A stretch of DNA of 64,000 bases from Candidatus Protochlamydia naegleriophila. GTDB lineage: Bacteria; Chlamydiota; Chlamydiia; Chlamydiales; Parachlamydiaceae. The DNA is taken from positions 2,232,001 through 2,296,000 of the forward strand of contig NZ_LN879502.1 in NCBI RefSeq assembly GCF_001499655.1, written 5' to 3'. Numbering within the stretch: position 1 is the first letter of the stretch; the number at the start of each line of letters is the position of its first letter. The notes beneath the pieces are model-generated. The model had not been told where the DNA came from and did no database searches. It worked only from the letters and a program-made list of their open reading frames with translations. Shown here in pieces: positions 46,478 to 56,154 of the stretch. The translations under genes were made by a program, and so were the position numbers.

Positions 46478-47848
46478 CTAACGTCCTCTCACTCGCCCTT
46501 TCTTCATGAAACCATCGTAGCGCTTCATCAAAAGATGAGACTCAACTTGCTTCATTGTATCCAATACCACACCAACTAAAATCAGGAGGGCTGTACCCCC
46601 GAAGAAGTAGCTGATTGTTTGAGGCACGCCTAATAAGCGTCCAACCAGGTTTGGCAAAATTGCGATGAGGGCCAAGAATACGGCACCTAATAGAGTGATG
46701 CGATTCATTGTACTTTCTAAATAGTCTTGTGTGGGCTTACCTTGTCTTACACCGGGTATAAAAGCTCCATTCTTCTTCATATCGGATGCAATCTGATCAG
46801 GACGAAACTGAGTCGCAGTCCAGAAATAGGTGAAGAAAATAATTAGAGCAACAAAGAAGACAAAGTAAAGAGGACCGCCAGGAGACAACCAAGCTGCCAC
46901 TTCGCCTAACCAGTTTCCTGTCCCTAAAAATGTTCCGAGGGTCGCCGGGAACAAGAGCAGAGAAGAAGCGAAGATGACGGGAATGACACCCGCATAGTTA
47001 ACTTTAAGCGGAATGTAAGAACTCCCCCCTTGAACTTCTTTTCTTCCAACAACACGTCTTGCATGCTGAAGCGGAATGCGGCGATGGCCTTGAATCACCA
47101 GGATGGTGGCAATCGTCACGACAACAAATACAGCAGCGAGCACTAAAATTGTTGAGAAATTCATTTGACCTGGCTCTTGCGAGTCCAAGTTCAACTGCTG
47201 GAATACGAGACCCAGGGCAGTTGGAATCGAAGATAGAATACCTAAGCAGATAATCAAGCTAATTCCGTTTCCAATTCCTCGTTCCGTAATTTGCTCTCCT
47301 ACCCACATCAGAAACATGGTTCCAGTTGTCATGGTAGCGATCGTAATTAAATAAAAAAGCCAGGGCAATCCGAAAGCTGTAATGTCTAATAACTCTCCTG
47401 CCACAATACCGGGCCTTGATAAATTCATTTGGAGAGCATATTTAGCAAACAGGGCTGATTGCAAAAAGGAAAGAATAATCGTCAAAAAGCGAGTCCAGCG
47501 ATTAACCTTACGTTTACCAGCATCGCCATTTTCTCGCAAATCTCTCTGAAAGCTTGGAATCAGGGCAACTAACAGCTGCATAATGATCGAAGCGGAGATG
47601 TATGGCGTGACGCCTAAGGCAATCACAGTCATCTGAGAAAAAGCACCGCCAGAAAAAATATCTACCATTTGGAAGAGGTTTTGGCTTCCACCTGTGGCAT
47701 GTCTAAAAAAGCCAACCGCTACTTCTCCATTGATCCCGGGAACTGGAATAAAACTTCCAACGCGGCAAACGGCAAGCAGAAGAAGAGTTAAAAGAATTTT
47801 CGACTTTAGCTCAGGTATTTGAAAAACACGTCTTAATCCGTTCAGCAT
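46478..47848 (-). CDS. secY: Preprotein translocase subunit SecY
   Basis: The ten-helix channel of the Sec translocon, 456 residues. [29 protein letters not shown] begins TM1. Plug and gate segments and the cytoplasmic loops [17 protein letters not shown] and [35 protein letters not shown] are conserved. It would export the signal-peptide proteins seen elsewhere in this window. It is separated from rplO by an unusual 291-base gap. Confidence 0.97.
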   Translation of the reverse strand: MLNGLRRVFQIPELKSKILLTLLLLAVCRVGSFIPVPGINGEVAVGFFRHATGGSQNLFQMVDIFSGGAFSQMTVIALGVTPYISASIIMQLLVALIPSFQRDLRENGDAGKRKVNRWTRFLTIILSFLQSALFAKYALQMNLSRPGIVAGELLDITAFGLPWLFYLITIATMTTGTMFLMWVGEQITERGIGNGISLIICLGILSSIPTALGLVFQQLNLDSQEPGQMNFSTILVLAAVFVVVTIATILVIQGHRRIPLQHARRVVGRKEVQGGSSYIPLKVNYAGVIPVIFASSLLLFPATLGTFLGTGNWLGEVAAWLSPGGPLYFVFFVALIIFFTYFWTATQFRPDQIASDMKKNGAFIPGVRQGKPTQDYLESTMNRITLLGAVFLALIAILPNLVGRLLGVPQTISYFFGGTALLILVGVVLDTMKQVESHLLMKRYDGFMKKGRVRGR

Positions 47849-48020
47849 CTCTATATCTTGGGGTAATAGGTTGCTTTTTTTTCCTCAAAAGAGTAACTCT
47901 TTTGCGTGATTTGATGGTTCTTTCGATAGATATACCGAAGAAACTTGAATAATTCGCATTTGAACCTGCATAAAGTATTGCTAAGCCAATACAAATTTTT
48001 CGTGTTTCTTTGGTATAAAA

Positions 48021-48092
48021 CCACAGAGAGTACAAAGACACCTGATAGAGAGTTTATCTTTAATGGTGCTTTAATCTTTGTACTCTTTGTGG
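48021..48092. repeat. Palindromic element between rplO and secY
   Basis: CCACAGAGAGTACAAAGA (48021-48038) pairs with TCTTTGTACTCTTTGTGG (48075-48092) at 17 of 18 positions around a 36-base loop. It sits in a 291-base gap in an otherwise tightly packed operon, suggesting an inserted repeat or a structured RNA. Confidence 0.6.
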
Positions 48093-48139
48093 CCTTGGTC
48101 TGTTATAGAACTAATGAGCGCTATTTAAGCGAAATCAGC

Positions 48140-48592
48140 TTATTTTTCAATTTCAAATGAAATCTTGGCACGTGTCAGCTTTTCGCGCGCACTTTCAGAC
48201 ATTGCATGAACTTGAATTTTAACTTTTTTCGTAAGCTCGCCGTTACCCAGCAATTTTACTCCATTAGTCTTTCCACTAATAAATCCACGCTCTCTCAGAG
48301 AGAGTTCGTTGACTGTTTCACCATCTTGGAAGACAGCTTCAATTTGATCTAAATTGATAACGTCATACGCACGTCTGAACTGAGCATTGCTAAATCCACG
48401 AAGAGGCAATTTCATGAACAAAGGCATCTGACCGCCTTCTTTTCCTAAACGTCTCTTGTAGCCAGAGCGAGATCCTGCTCCCTTTTCACCACGTCCGCAA
48501 GTCTTGCCGTGCTTAGAACCTATGCCGCGGCCAACGCGCTTGCGTGGCTTACGCTTACGTGTTGAATCTTTGAGTGTATTTAAAGTAATCAT
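48140..48592 (-). CDS. rplO: 50S ribosomal protein L15
   Basis: A large-subunit assembly protein, 150 residues. The basic N-terminus KRKPRKRVGRGIGSKHGKTCGRGEKGAGSRSG and the GGQMPLFMKLPLRGF motif are diagnostic. It follows rpsE by 10 bases; rpmD (L30), which lies between them in many bacteria, is missing as in other chlamydiae. Confidence 0.98.
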   Translation of the reverse strand: MITLNTLKDSTRKRKPRKRVGRGIGSKHGKTCGRGEKGAGSRSGYKRRLGKEGGQMPLFMKLPLRGFSNAQFRRAYDVINLDQIEAVFQDGETVNELSLRERGFISGKTNGVKLLGNGELTKKVKIQVHAMSESAREKLTRAKISFEIEK

Positions 48593-48601
48593 AACTATCC
48601 T

Positions 48602-49129
48602 TTATAACCCTCTTCTTTGCTTAATTTCTTCACGTGGCAGCAATTGCTCGATCGCTTCGAAGGTGGCCTTAACTTGGTTAATCGGGTTACTAGAACCTAG
48701 GTTCTTCGCCATTACGTCTTTGATGCCAGCTAGTTCAAGAACTGCCCGCACTTTAGAACCTGCAATGACACCTGTACCAGCTGGAGCAGGCTTCAACAAG
48801 ACTGTTGCTCCGTCCCAGTGGACAATGACTTCGTGAGGAATGGTCGTCCCTTCGATCGGGCAAATAACCATATTTTTACGAGCCGCTTCGCCACCTTTGC
48901 GGATTGCGTCTGTCAATTCATTTGCCTTAGCAAATCCATATCCGACACGTCCTTTACCATCGCCGACTAAGATGAGTGCAGAAAAGCTGAATTTACGTCC
49001 ACCTTTGACAACTTTCGAGCAACGGTTGATGTATAACACTTTTTCAGTGATATCGCTTTCTACTTTCTCTTTATCTTTTCTTGGAGACTCATTGTGTTTT
49101 GCCATGACTCTTCCTTCATCTTTTTTCAT
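48602..49129 (-). CDS. rpsE: 30S ribosomal protein S5
   Basis: A small-subunit fidelity protein, 175 residues. Diagnostic are GGRKFSFSALILVGDGKGRVGYGFAKANE and IVHWDGATVLLKPAPAGTGVIAG. Two starts are possible: the ATG at 49129 after AAGGGG, and the ATG at 49105 after GAAGGAAGAG. I chose the longer form. Confidence 0.97.
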   Translation of the reverse strand: MKKDEGRVMAKHNESPRKDKEKVESDITEKVLYINRCSKVVKGGRKFSFSALILVGDGKGRVGYGFAKANELTDAIRKGGEAARKNMVICPIEGTTIPHEVIVHWDGATVLLKPAPAGTGVIAGSKVRAVLELAGIKDVMAKNLGSSNPINQVKATFEAIEQLLPREEIKQRRGL

Positions 49130-49139
49130 TGTAACCCCT

Positions 49140-49511
49140 TTAGAATTGGAGACCGCCAGCTCGCGCTGCGTCAGCTAGCTCGGCTAGGATACCATGATAC
49201 TTAGAGGATCCACGGTCAAAGACCACTTCTTTAATATTTTTGCTCTTGGCAATTTCAGCAATCTGTTCGCCTAATTTGCGAGCAGATGCTTTATTCTTCT
49301 TGCAAAACTCCGTGTTGCGATATTCTTTCGCGAAAGTTGCTATTCCACCGAGCGTGATGCCTGCTTCATCATCAATCAATTGCGCTTGAATATGGCTATT
49401 GCTTTTCACGACACATAGACGAGGCTTTACGCTTGTTCCACGAAGTTGCTTACGCACTCTAATAGCTCGTTTTACACGAAGCTTGGCGTTTTTACTAGCT
49501 TGATTAATCAT
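49140..49511 (-). CDS. rplR: 50S ribosomal protein L18
   Basis: A 5S-rRNA-binding large-subunit protein, 123 residues. The RVKRAIRVRKQLRGTSVKPRLCVVKSNSHIQAQLIDD segment and the C-terminal VVFDRGSSKYHGILAELADAARAGGLQF are diagnostic. It lies 10 bases upstream of rpsE. Confidence 0.98.
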   Translation of the reverse strand: MINQASKNAKLRVKRAIRVRKQLRGTSVKPRLCVVKSNSHIQAQLIDDEAGITLGGIATFAKEYRNTEFCKKNKASARKLGEQIAEIAKSKNIKEVVFDRGSSKYHGILAELADAARAGGLQF

Positions 49512-49527
49512 ATCGTTCCTTCAGCGA

Positions 49528-50070
49528 TTACTTCTTAGCAGCAGCCTTACCTGCTTTCTTACGTACATATTCCCCTACATAGCGAATACCTTTACCTTGA
49601 TAAGGCTCTGGTGGGCGCTGGCTACGTACTGTAGCGGCAAATTGGCCAACGAGATGCTTGTCAAAGCCAGAAATGAGAATTTGGGTATTCTTATCCACTT
49701 TCACTGTCAATCCTTTTGGGATTGGCAATTTGCATGGATGAGATAAACCTAATTGCAGATCTAGCAGGTCACCTTGCACCGAAGCACGATAACCGACACC
49801 AATCATCTCGAGTCTTTTTTCAAAGCCTTCTGTTGTTCCAACTACCATATTATGGATGAGTGTACGATAGAGGCCATGAAAATGGGCAAGGTCTGCCTCT
49901 TCATCGGCTAAGGAAACGAGAATCTCGTTTCCTTCTACATTAACGTTAACTCCAGGAACAAGCTTTTGTATTAAGGCGCCTTTTGGGCCCTTAACAGCTA
50001 CTTCTGTGTCAGAAACTTTAACCTCAACACCATTAGGAAGAGGAATGGGAAGTTTACCTTTACGAGACAT
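49528..50070 (-). CDS. rplF: 50S ribosomal protein L6
   Basis: A large-subunit protein near the factor-binding site, 180 residues from the ATG at 50070. A GTG two codons upstream is also in frame, but AAGGAG is better spaced for the ATG. GKLPIPLPNGVEVKVSDTEVAVKGPKG and RPPEPYQGKGIRYVGEYVRKKAGKAA are diagnostic. Confidence 0.97.
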   Translation of the reverse strand: MSRKGKLPIPLPNGVEVKVSDTEVAVKGPKGALIQKLVPGVNVNVEGNEILVSLADEEADLAHFHGLYRTLIHNMVVGTTEGFEKRLEMIGVGYRASVQGDLLDLQLGLSHPCKLPIPKGLTVKVDKNTQILISGFDKHLVGQFAATVRSQRPPEPYQGKGIRYVGEYVRKKAGKAAAKK

Positions 50071-50091
50071 TGTCACTTTCTCCTTCGATCT

Positions 50092-50493
50092 TTACCAAAT
50101 CAAACACAGAAGTTCACCACCGATTCCACGCTGAGTCGCTTCATTGCCTGCCATGACTCCCTGAGAAGTCGAGACAATGGATAAGCCCATGTTGCCGTAA
50201 AAGCGTGGGATGTCTTGGTGCCCAACATATTTGCGTAAGCCGGGTTTTGAAATTCTTTTTAGGCCCTGTATAACAGGACGACGACCGTTTGTATATTTTA
50301 AGAACATACGAATCGTTCCCCTCTGACCTTCATCAACTTTTACCAGATAATTTTCGATAAATCCTTGATTTTTGAGGATCTCAGCAAGGGTCTGCTTCAT
50401 TTTGCTCCAATTAACATCTACATAGCGATGTTGAGCTTTGGTGGCGTTGCGAATCCTTGTGAGGAAATCGGCTACTGGGTCACTGACTGCCAT
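50092..50493 (-). CDS. rpsH: 30S ribosomal protein S8
   Basis: A 16S rRNA helix 21-binding protein, 133 residues. In E. coli S8 represses the spc operon by binding its own mRNA. DPVADFLTRIRNATKAQHRYVDV and STSQGVMAGNEATQRGIGGELLCLIW are diagnostic. It follows rplE directly, with no rpsN between them. Confidence 0.98.
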   Translation of the reverse strand: MAVSDPVADFLTRIRNATKAQHRYVDVNWSKMKQTLAEILKNQGFIENYLVKVDEGQRGTIRMFLKYTNGRRPVIQGLKRISKPGLRKYVGHQDIPRFYGNMGLSIVSTSQGVMAGNEATQRGIGGELLCLIW

Positions 50494-50507
50494 GATTCCT
50501 TCTCCTA

Positions 50508-51065
50508 TTAAGCTGCTACCGAAATCGGTAAGTTTTTAAATGGAACGCCTAGTAATCTCAAGAGCTCAACACATTCTTCATCTGTTTTAGCGCTCGTCAC
50601 AAACGTAATATGCATTCCTTGCGTTTTTTTAACTTCGTCTAGATTGATCTCTGGGAAGATTTGCTGATCATCCAAACCTAAAGTGTAATTTCCCATTCCG
50701 TCGCATTTAGAAGGAAAACCTCTAAAGTCGCGGATACGAGGACAAACGATGTTAACAAAACGGTCAATAAAATCATACATTCTTTCACCGCGCAAGGTCA
50801 CTTTTACGCCGATTGGCTGACCTTCACGAAGTTTAAAGTTAGAAATCGCTTTCTTGGCTTTTGTGACAACAGGCTTTTGACCTGAAAGCATAGTCATTTC
50901 TTTGACACAATCCTGAATAGAATTCTTGTCTTTAGATGCTTCCGCAATACCCATATTGATCACGACTTTGACTAAACCAGGAACCTGCATTGGGTTCTGA
51001 TAGGCAAATTTCTTTTGCAACTCTGGCTTAACGTCAGCTAAATATCTTTTCTTTAACCTGGACAT
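50508..51065 (-). CDS. rplE: 50S ribosomal protein L5
   Basis: A central-protuberance protein that binds 5S rRNA, 185 residues. [46 protein letters not shown] and [22 protein letters not shown] are diagnostic. It lies 13 bases after rplX. Confidence 0.98.
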   Translation of the reverse strand: MSRLKKRYLADVKPELQKKFAYQNPMQVPGLVKVVINMGIAEASKDKNSIQDCVKEMTMLSGQKPVVTKAKKAISNFKLREGQPIGVKVTLRGERMYDFIDRFVNIVCPRIRDFRGFPSKCDGMGNYTLGLDDQQIFPEINLDEVKKTQGMHITFVTSAKTDEECVELLRLLGVPFKNLPISVAA

Positions 51066-51078
51066 TGGCTTTTTCTAC

Positions 51079-51438
51079 TCACTTAGGTTTTTTGACTGAA
51101 CGGTAGACTACTTCTTGATCGCCTTTGTTATAAACAAACTGGCGATGTCCTTGTTCATTAGTACGAACTTTCAACTTAGCCGCAGACTCTCCTTCCACAC
51201 AAACTTTCAAGTTTGAAACGTGGATAGGTCTTTCAATTTCTACAATTCTGCCCTTAGGAGCATCTTGGCTGCGTTTCACATGTTTCTTGCGCACGTTGAG
51301 GCCTTGAACAATAACTTTGTCTCCCTTACGTGATTGAACAGTGCCTATCTGACCACGATTGTTACCAGAAATAGCAACAACAGTGTCACCCTTGCGAATT
51401 TTTTTTGATCCACTTGGCATATTTTCCATTTTCGTCAT
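51079..51438 (-). CDS. rplX: 50S ribosomal protein L24
   Basis: A KOW-domain assembly initiator, 119 residues. KIRKGDTVVAISGNNRGQIGTVQSR is the KOW motif, followed by VIVQGLNVRKKHVKRSQDAPKGRIVEIERPIHVSN. The GAGG is only two bases before the first ATG; an ATG nine bases further in is an alternative start. Confidence 0.97.
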   Translation of the reverse strand: MTKMENMPSGSKKIRKGDTVVAISGNNRGQIGTVQSRKGDKVIVQGLNVRKKHVKRSQDAPKGRIVEIERPIHVSNLKVCVEGESAAKLKVRTNEQGHRQFVYNKGDQEVVYRSVKKPK

Positions 51439-51448
51439 AGCCTCTTAA

Positions 51449-51817
51449 TTAAATCACTTCTGGAGCCAGAGAGCTAATCTTCAAAAAGTCTCTGTCGCGC
51501 ACTTCGCGTGCTACTGGTCCAAAGATACGAGTCCCTTTTGGGTTCTTCTTATCATCGATAAGGACACAGCTGTTAGTATCAAAACGCAATTTTGTTCCGT
51601 CTTTACGCTTGATGTAAGACTTTGTCCTGATGATGACGACCTTTACAACGTCCCCTTTCTTTACGCTTCCTTCTGGGTGAGCGTCTTGAACAGAGGCAAC
51701 GACGATGTCCCCAACATGGGCATAGCGACGCTTTGATCCACCTAATACTTTAAAGCACTTTACCCGCTTTGCACCCGAGTTATCAGCAACTTCGAGCTCG
51801 GTTTCTTGTTGAATCAT
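51449..51817 (-). CDS. rplN: 50S ribosomal protein L14
   Basis: A large-subunit interface protein, 122 residues. [27 protein letters not shown] and [24 protein letters not shown] are diagnostic. It is the first gene of the spc-type group and lies behind a 243-base structured gap, suggesting its own promoter. Confidence 0.98.
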   Translation of the reverse strand: MIQQETELEVADNSGAKRVKCFKVLGGSKRRYAHVGDIVVASVQDAHPEGSVKKGDVVKVVIIRTKSYIKRKDGTKLRFDTNSCVLIDDKKNPKGTRIFGPVAREVRDRDFLKISSLAPEVI

Positions 51818-52060
51818 GACTTACAAACTCCAACGATAATTGTCTTTTAAGATGTCGAGAAGATGTACCCTCAGGTACCCTTACAACATCTCTTGTGTGG
51901 TGTAACTTGTCGTCTTCACCTGTTTCAACTTTTAGGCTCTACTTTTTGATACTAAGGAATGGGGAGAAGGCTGATAACGATAATCAAAAATTCCCCATTG
52001 CTCTTACCAAGTAAGTTTTACCTAAACGTTGTGGATTGAACATTCATAGGACCTGAGGCC
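51818..52060 (-). promoter_or_regulatory. Structured gap at the S10/spc operon boundary
   Basis: 243 bases between rpsQ and rplN, where E. coli has the spc promoter. A perfect 8-bp stem AATGGGGA/TCCCCATT is at 51958-51999, and a near palindrome GTACCCTCAGGTAC is near 51878-51891. It is a likely place for termination plus a new promoter, though I found no good -35/-10 pair. Confidence 0.5.
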
Positions 52061-52309
52061 CTATGCAACTACACGCCAACGCTTTAATTTTGATAAAGGA
52101 CGTGTTTCCATAATTTTCACTTCGTCACCGATTTGTAAATCGCCAGACTCGTTGTGAGCGTAATATTTTTTACCGCGCGTTACGATCTTGCCATATTTTG
52201 GATGGCTGAATGTACGCTCGACTTTTACGATCACAGTCTTTTGCATTTTATTGGAGACGACGACGCCTTTTTTAACTTTGCGGCTTCCTCTTTCTTCTTG
52301 CTGCTCCAT
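52061..52309 (-). CDS. rpsQ: 30S ribosomal protein S17
   Basis: A 16S rRNA 5'-domain-binding protein, 82 residues. [43 protein letters not shown] is a full S17 core. It is the last gene of the S10-type group and lies 2 bases after rpmC. Confidence 0.98.
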   Translation of the reverse strand: MEQQEERGSRKVKKGVVVSNKMQKTVIVKVERTFSHPKYGKIVTRGKKYYAHNESGDLQIGDEVKIMETRPLSKLKRWRVVA

Positions 52310-52311
52310 GA

Positions 52312-52533
52312 TTAACCTCGATTGGTCTGATTTTGATTTCCGCGACGCTTCTCTGTAATCACTGTCAACAAGCGAGCGATGTCTTTGCGAGCGTGTTTAA
52401 TCTCGTGTGGGTTTTCTCTCTTTTTCTGAGAGCGAAACTCATTTTGGAGTTCAAACAGCTTTCTGCAAGACTCGTCGTAGGTCGCTTCGAGTTCTTCTAA
52501 ACTTTGATCTCTTAAATCTTTCGCTTTATACAT
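52312..52533 (-). CDS. rpmC: 50S ribosomal protein L29
   Basis: A small helical protein at the exit tunnel, 73 residues. [32 protein letters not shown] and [17 protein letters not shown] are diagnostic. It is packed between rplP (6 bases) and rpsQ. Confidence 0.97.
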   Translation of the reverse strand: MYKAKDLRDQSLEELEATYDESCRKLFELQNEFRSQKKRENPHEIKHARKDIARLLTVITEKRRGNQNQTNRG

Positions 52534-52539
52534 AATTCC

Positions 52540-52959
52540 TCAAACTTGTTCTACGCGTTCAACAAATCGTGTTTTTAATCCCAATTTAGCTGCTGCTCTG
52601 CGTAAAGCACTTTGAGCCATTTCTTTGGGCACATTAGCCACTTCGAAAAGAATTCTGCCTGGTCTTACTACAGCGACCCAGTGATCAACGGCACCTTTAC
52701 CCTTACCCATTCTCACTTCAGCAGGCTTCTTTGTGATCGGCTTATCTGGGAAAATACGAATCCAGACTTTACCTCGTCTTTGGAAGAAGCGGTTAATAGC
52801 AACGCGGCAAGCTTCGATCTGTTGGTTGGTAATCCAACCCCTTTCTAAAACTTGAATTCCAAATTCACCAAAGTGAACGAAATTGGCACCTTTGCTTAAT
52901 CCAGCAAATTGCCCCTTTTGCATCTTGCGATGTTTAGTTCTTTTTGGCATTAAAGGCAT
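52540..52959 (-). CDS. rplP: 50S ribosomal protein L16
   Basis: A large-subunit protein near the A site, 139 residues. [31 protein letters not shown] and [26 protein letters not shown] are diagnostic. AAGGAGG is placed for the first ATG, so the protein has three residues (MPL) before the usual start. Confidence 0.98.
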   Translation of the reverse strand: MPLMPKRTKHRKMQKGQFAGLSKGANFVHFGEFGIQVLERGWITNQQIEACRVAINRFFQRRGKVWIRIFPDKPITKKPAEVRMGKGKGAVDHWVAVVRPGRILFEVANVPKEMAQSALRRAAAKLGLKTRFVERVEQV

Positions 52960-52961
52960 GA

Positions 52962-53606
52962 TTAGGCCTCCTTCTTCGCTAAGTTGTCTTCACCGCGATA
53001 GATCCAAACTTTCACACCGATGCTACCATAAGTAGTCTCAGCACGACCTGTCGCATAATCAATATCAGCGCGTAGCGTATGAAGAGGAGTGCTTCCTTCT
53101 TTATACCACTCTGTACGAGCAATCTCTGCACCACCAATACGGCCAGACAACTGAACTTTAATTCCAAATGCGCCTGCATCTAAAGAAGATTGCATCGCCT
53201 TTTTCATTGCGCGACGGAAAGGAATACGTCTTTCTAACTGCTTAGCGATACTATCTGCTACGATTTTAGCATCCACATCAGGACGCTTAACTTCTTCAAC
53301 AGCTACCCAGACTTCTTTTCCGGTAAGTTTACTGAGTTCACCTTTCAGTACATCGATCTCAGCACCTTTCTTCCCGATCACAAGACCTGGACGCGCTGTC
53401 ACGATTGTGACCTCTACTTTTCCGCTCATACGCTTAATTCTAATCGCTGAAACACCTACTAACGCGGGTTTTTTCAACAAGTAAGCACGAATCATCTGAT
53501 CTTCAATGAGCAGATCTCCAAACTCTTTCTTGTTAGCAAACCACTTGGAACGCCAATCACGTGTTCGAACGAGGCGGAAACTTATTGGGTTGACTTTTTG
53601 TCCCAT
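52962..53606 (-). CDS. rpsC: 30S ribosomal protein S3
   Basis: A KH-domain protein at the mRNA entry site, 214 residues. [29 protein letters not shown] and the KH loop [23 protein letters not shown] are diagnostic, and [20 protein letters not shown] ends the core. It lies 2 bases before rplP. Confidence 0.98.
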   Translation of the reverse strand: MGQKVNPISFRLVRTRDWRSKWFANKKEFGDLLIEDQMIRAYLLKKPALVGVSAIRIKRMSGKVEVTIVTARPGLVIGKKGAEIDVLKGELSKLTGKEVWVAVEEVKRPDVDAKIVADSIAKQLERRIPFRRAMKKAMQSSLDAGAFGIKVQLSGRIGGAEIARTEWYKEGSTPLHTLRADIDYATGRAETTYGSIGVKVWIYRGEDNLAKKEA

Positions 53607-53617
53607 TCCATGACTCC

Positions 53618-53953
53618 TTAAAGATTGCTTACGATCACAGTAAAGTGGCTTGTTCTTTTCATAATTGGATGGCGTCCACCACGGTTCTTAGGCTTTGCCC
53701 TCTTCAATGTTGGACCCTCATCTACACGAACTTCTACGACTTTGAGATTTTCACGTCTCATATCTAATTGTGTTTCCGCATTAGCCACAGCACTATCCAA
53801 TGTCTTCTTTAACAGACGCCCAGCTCTTAGATTGCTAAACGTCAGTTGAACGGAAGCTTCAGAAACGGATAGTCCGCGAATTAATCCTGCTGCCAAACGA
53901 GCTTTGCGAGGACTAATGCGTATATATTTGCTTATTGCTTTAGCATAATTCAT
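53618..53953 (-). CDS. rplV: 50S ribosomal protein L22
   Basis: An exit-tunnel protein, 111 residues. [22 protein letters not shown] and the tunnel hairpin [32 protein letters not shown] are diagnostic. Mutations in this hairpin give macrolide resistance in other bacteria; nothing unusual is seen here. Confidence 0.98.
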   Translation of the reverse strand: MNYAKAISKYIRISPRKARLAAGLIRGLSVSEASVQLTFSNLRAGRLLKKTLDSAVANAETQLDMRRENLKVVEVRVDEGPTLKRAKPKNRGGRHPIMKRTSHFTVIVSNL

Positions 53954-53964
53954 CTTAGCAACCT

Positions 53965-54228
53965 TTACTTCTTAATTGGATGTCCTTTAAATGTACGCGT
54001 GGGAGAAAATTCACCCAAACGATGGCCAACCATGTTATCTGTGACGAATACAGTGAGATGTTTGCGGCCATTATGCACTTCAAACGTGTGTCCGACCATA
54101 TCTGGAGTAATCATCGAACGTCTTGACCACGTTTTGATCGGCTTCTTTGTTCCTTCATTATTTTGAACGTCCACCTTTTTTTGCAGATGATGATCAACAA
54201 AAGGACCTTTTTTCAACGATCTTGCCAT
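53965..54228 (-). CDS. rpsS: 30S ribosomal protein S19
   Basis: A small-subunit head protein, 87 residues. [45 protein letters not shown] and [13 protein letters not shown] are diagnostic. It lies 2 bases after rplB. Confidence 0.98.
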   Translation of the reverse strand: MARSLKKGPFVDHHLQKKVDVQNNEGTKKPIKTWSRRSMITPDMVGHTFEVHNGRKHLTVFVTDNMVGHRLGEFSPTRTFKGHPIKK

Positions 54229-54230
54229 AA

Positions 54231-55076
54231 CTACTTCTTCCTTCGACGTTTCACGATAAGCTTGTTAGACTTCTTATTGGATCTTGTAACAAGTCCTTTT
54301 GTATAGAGACCCCAAGGAGTCTGCGGTGTGTTACCTTTATGCTTACCTTCACCACCACCGTGCGGGTGGTCGACAGGGTTCATAGCAGTACCACGAACTG
54401 TTGGACGCACGCCTTTCCAGCGCATACGACCAGCTTTTCCTTCAACGCGCAAATTGCGCTCAGGATTAGAGACGGCTCCAAAAGTGGCTCGACAGTTTTC
54501 ATTGATCATGCGCACTTCGCCAGATGGCATACGAATAGTGGCATAACCGCCGCTACGCGCCATTAACTGAGCAGATAAGCCAGCAGAACGAACGAGCTTG
54601 CCGCCGCGTCCTGGGTAGAGTTCGATGTTACTAATAACAGAACCCAATGGCATAAACTTCAGCTTCATGCAGCAGCCAACATGGAAAGGTGGCTCGTCGC
54701 TTGTTTGAACAGTATCGCCGGCTTTTAGGCCTTGTGGAGCTAAAATATAACGTTTCTCTCCATCAGCGTAGTTTAACAAAGCAATGTAAGCTGTACGGTT
54801 TGGATCGTATTCAATCGATGCAACTTTAGCAGGAATATTCTCTTTATCACGTTTGAAATCGATGATACGATAGTGTTGCTTGTGTCCACCACCTTTGTGG
54901 CGGCAGGTAATGTGACCATTGTTATTGCGCCCATTCGTGCGTCTTTTTGGTAGTAAGAGCGATTTCGTGGGTTTAACAGTGGCACGTGAATTTTCACATG
55001 GACGTGTCAATTGCTCATTAGTTGGCAATACTAGCTGACGAGTTCCAGGTGTTACGGGTCGATATTTTTTAAACAT
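54231..55076 (-). CDS. rplB: 50S ribosomal protein L2
   Basis: A peptidyl-transferase-centre protein, 281 residues. [40 protein letters not shown] and [21 protein letters not shown] (with the critical His) are diagnostic. It lies 18 bases after rplW. Confidence 0.98.
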   Translation of the reverse strand: MFKKYRPVTPGTRQLVLPTNEQLTRPCENSRATVKPTKSLLLPKRRTNGRNNNGHITCRHKGGGHKQHYRIIDFKRDKENIPAKVASIEYDPNRTAYIALLNYADGEKRYILAPQGLKAGDTVQTSDEPPFHVGCCMKLKFMPLGSVISNIELYPGRGGKLVRSAGLSAQLMARSGGYATIRMPSGEVRMINENCRATFGAVSNPERNLRVEGKAGRMRWKGVRPTVRGTAMNPVDHPHGGGEGKHKGNTPQTPWGLYTKGLVTRSNKKSNKLIVKRRRKK

Positions 55077-55094
55077 CTACTCTCAAAGCTCCTA

Positions 55095-55430
55095 TTATAC
55101 GTTGTCTAAGCTATCGCCAGCACGAAGCGTAACAATCGCTTTTTTAAAAGCATTCTTGAAACCAGCTCTTCCGCGAACGCGTCTTGCTTTAGCTTTGACG
55201 TTGATCGTGTTTACCGCCATCACTTTTACATTTTCATTTTTGTAAATTTCTTCTACCGCTTGCGCAATTTCTTCTTTATTGGCTGAACGGTCAACAATGA
55301 AAACATATTTTGGAGATTCACAACGCTTGACTGACGGATTGCTTTCAGCCGTCTTTAACTGCTGAAGAACGATCGACTTTTCAGTCACATATTGATGTTT
55401 CACTACTTGGTACGGGCTCTTTTTTGTCAT
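55095..55430 (-). CDS. rplW: 50S ribosomal protein L23
   Basis: A large-subunit protein that docks trigger factor and SRP, 111 residues. VTEKSIVLQQLK, KYVFIVDRSANKEEIAQAVEEIYKNENVKVMAVNTINVKAKARRVRG are diagnostic. It lies 14 bases after rplD. Confidence 0.97.
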   Translation of the reverse strand: MTKKSPYQVVKHQYVTEKSIVLQQLKTAESNPSVKRCESPKYVFIVDRSANKEEIAQAVEEIYKNENVKVMAVNTINVKAKARRVRGRAGFKNAFKKAIVTLRAGDSLDNV

Positions 55431-55444
55431 GGACCTTTACTCCC

Positions 55445-56128
55445 TCAATTCAACCACTGATTTAATTCATTCAGCGCTGACTCTGTTAACACGATCTCAC
55501 GAGCGATCATGACATCATAGCCATTGATATTAGAAGCCAACATAAAATTTGCACGTGGCAAATTACGCATGCTCTTAATAAAATGATTGTGTTTATCCGT
55601 ACTTACGCTAACACGCTGAACTTTCCCTTCCGTTTCTATCTCTGTAAAAGCGCTTTCGCCTAAAAATAAGACGCGCCCTCTCATATCAAAACCTTTAAGG
55701 AATTGAGCCAGAGTTTTAGTTTGAGGAGCATCCATCGCTGTATCTTCGATCAGCTTTATTTTATTTTCTTTCAACTTCTCAGCTAAAAGAAAACGAATAG
55801 CAGCCTTACGCTCTTTTCGGTTGATGCGAACATGTTGATCAAACTTAGGCTTTGGACCAAACACGCGACCACCCCCTCTATATTGAGGAGCAACAGTTGA
55901 CCCGTGACGGGCGCGGCCTTGACCTTTTTGAGGTTGAGCCTTCTTTGTTGTGTGCTTAACTTCAGCACGAGTCTTTGTGTTGGCTGACCATTGTCTAGCA
56001 TTTGCTCTCAGCGCAACAATATAATCTTTAATCATCTGCCCGTTGGCTTCGACATTGATCCAAGCGTCGTCAATAGCGACCTGACCAACTTCTTTACCAG
56101 CAAGATTGTACTTTTTAAGTGTAGCCAC
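55445..56128 (-). CDS. rplD: 50S ribosomal protein L4
   Basis: An exit-tunnel protein, 227 residues. TRAEVKHTTKKAQPQKGQGRARHGSTVAPQYRGGGRVFGPKP is the conserved tunnel loop. In E. coli L4 represses the S10 operon by attenuation; no such leader could be identified here. Confidence 0.97.
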   Translation of the reverse strand: MATLKKYNLAGKEVGQVAIDDAWINVEANGQMIKDYIVALRANARQWSANTKTRAEVKHTTKKAQPQKGQGRARHGSTVAPQYRGGGRVFGPKPKFDQHVRINRKERKAAIRFLLAEKLKENKIKLIEDTAMDAPQTKTLAQFLKGFDMRGRVLFLGESAFTEIETEGKVQRVSVSTDKHNHFIKSMRNLPRANFMLASNINGYDVMIAREIVLTESALNELNQWLN

Positions 56129-56154
56129 AATTTAACTCCAGAAGATCTTATTTC

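Noticed and set aside
47811-48041. 76-codon minus-strand ORF between rplO and secY
   Set aside because: Overlaps the secY start and reads through the palindromic element; composition is not gene-like.
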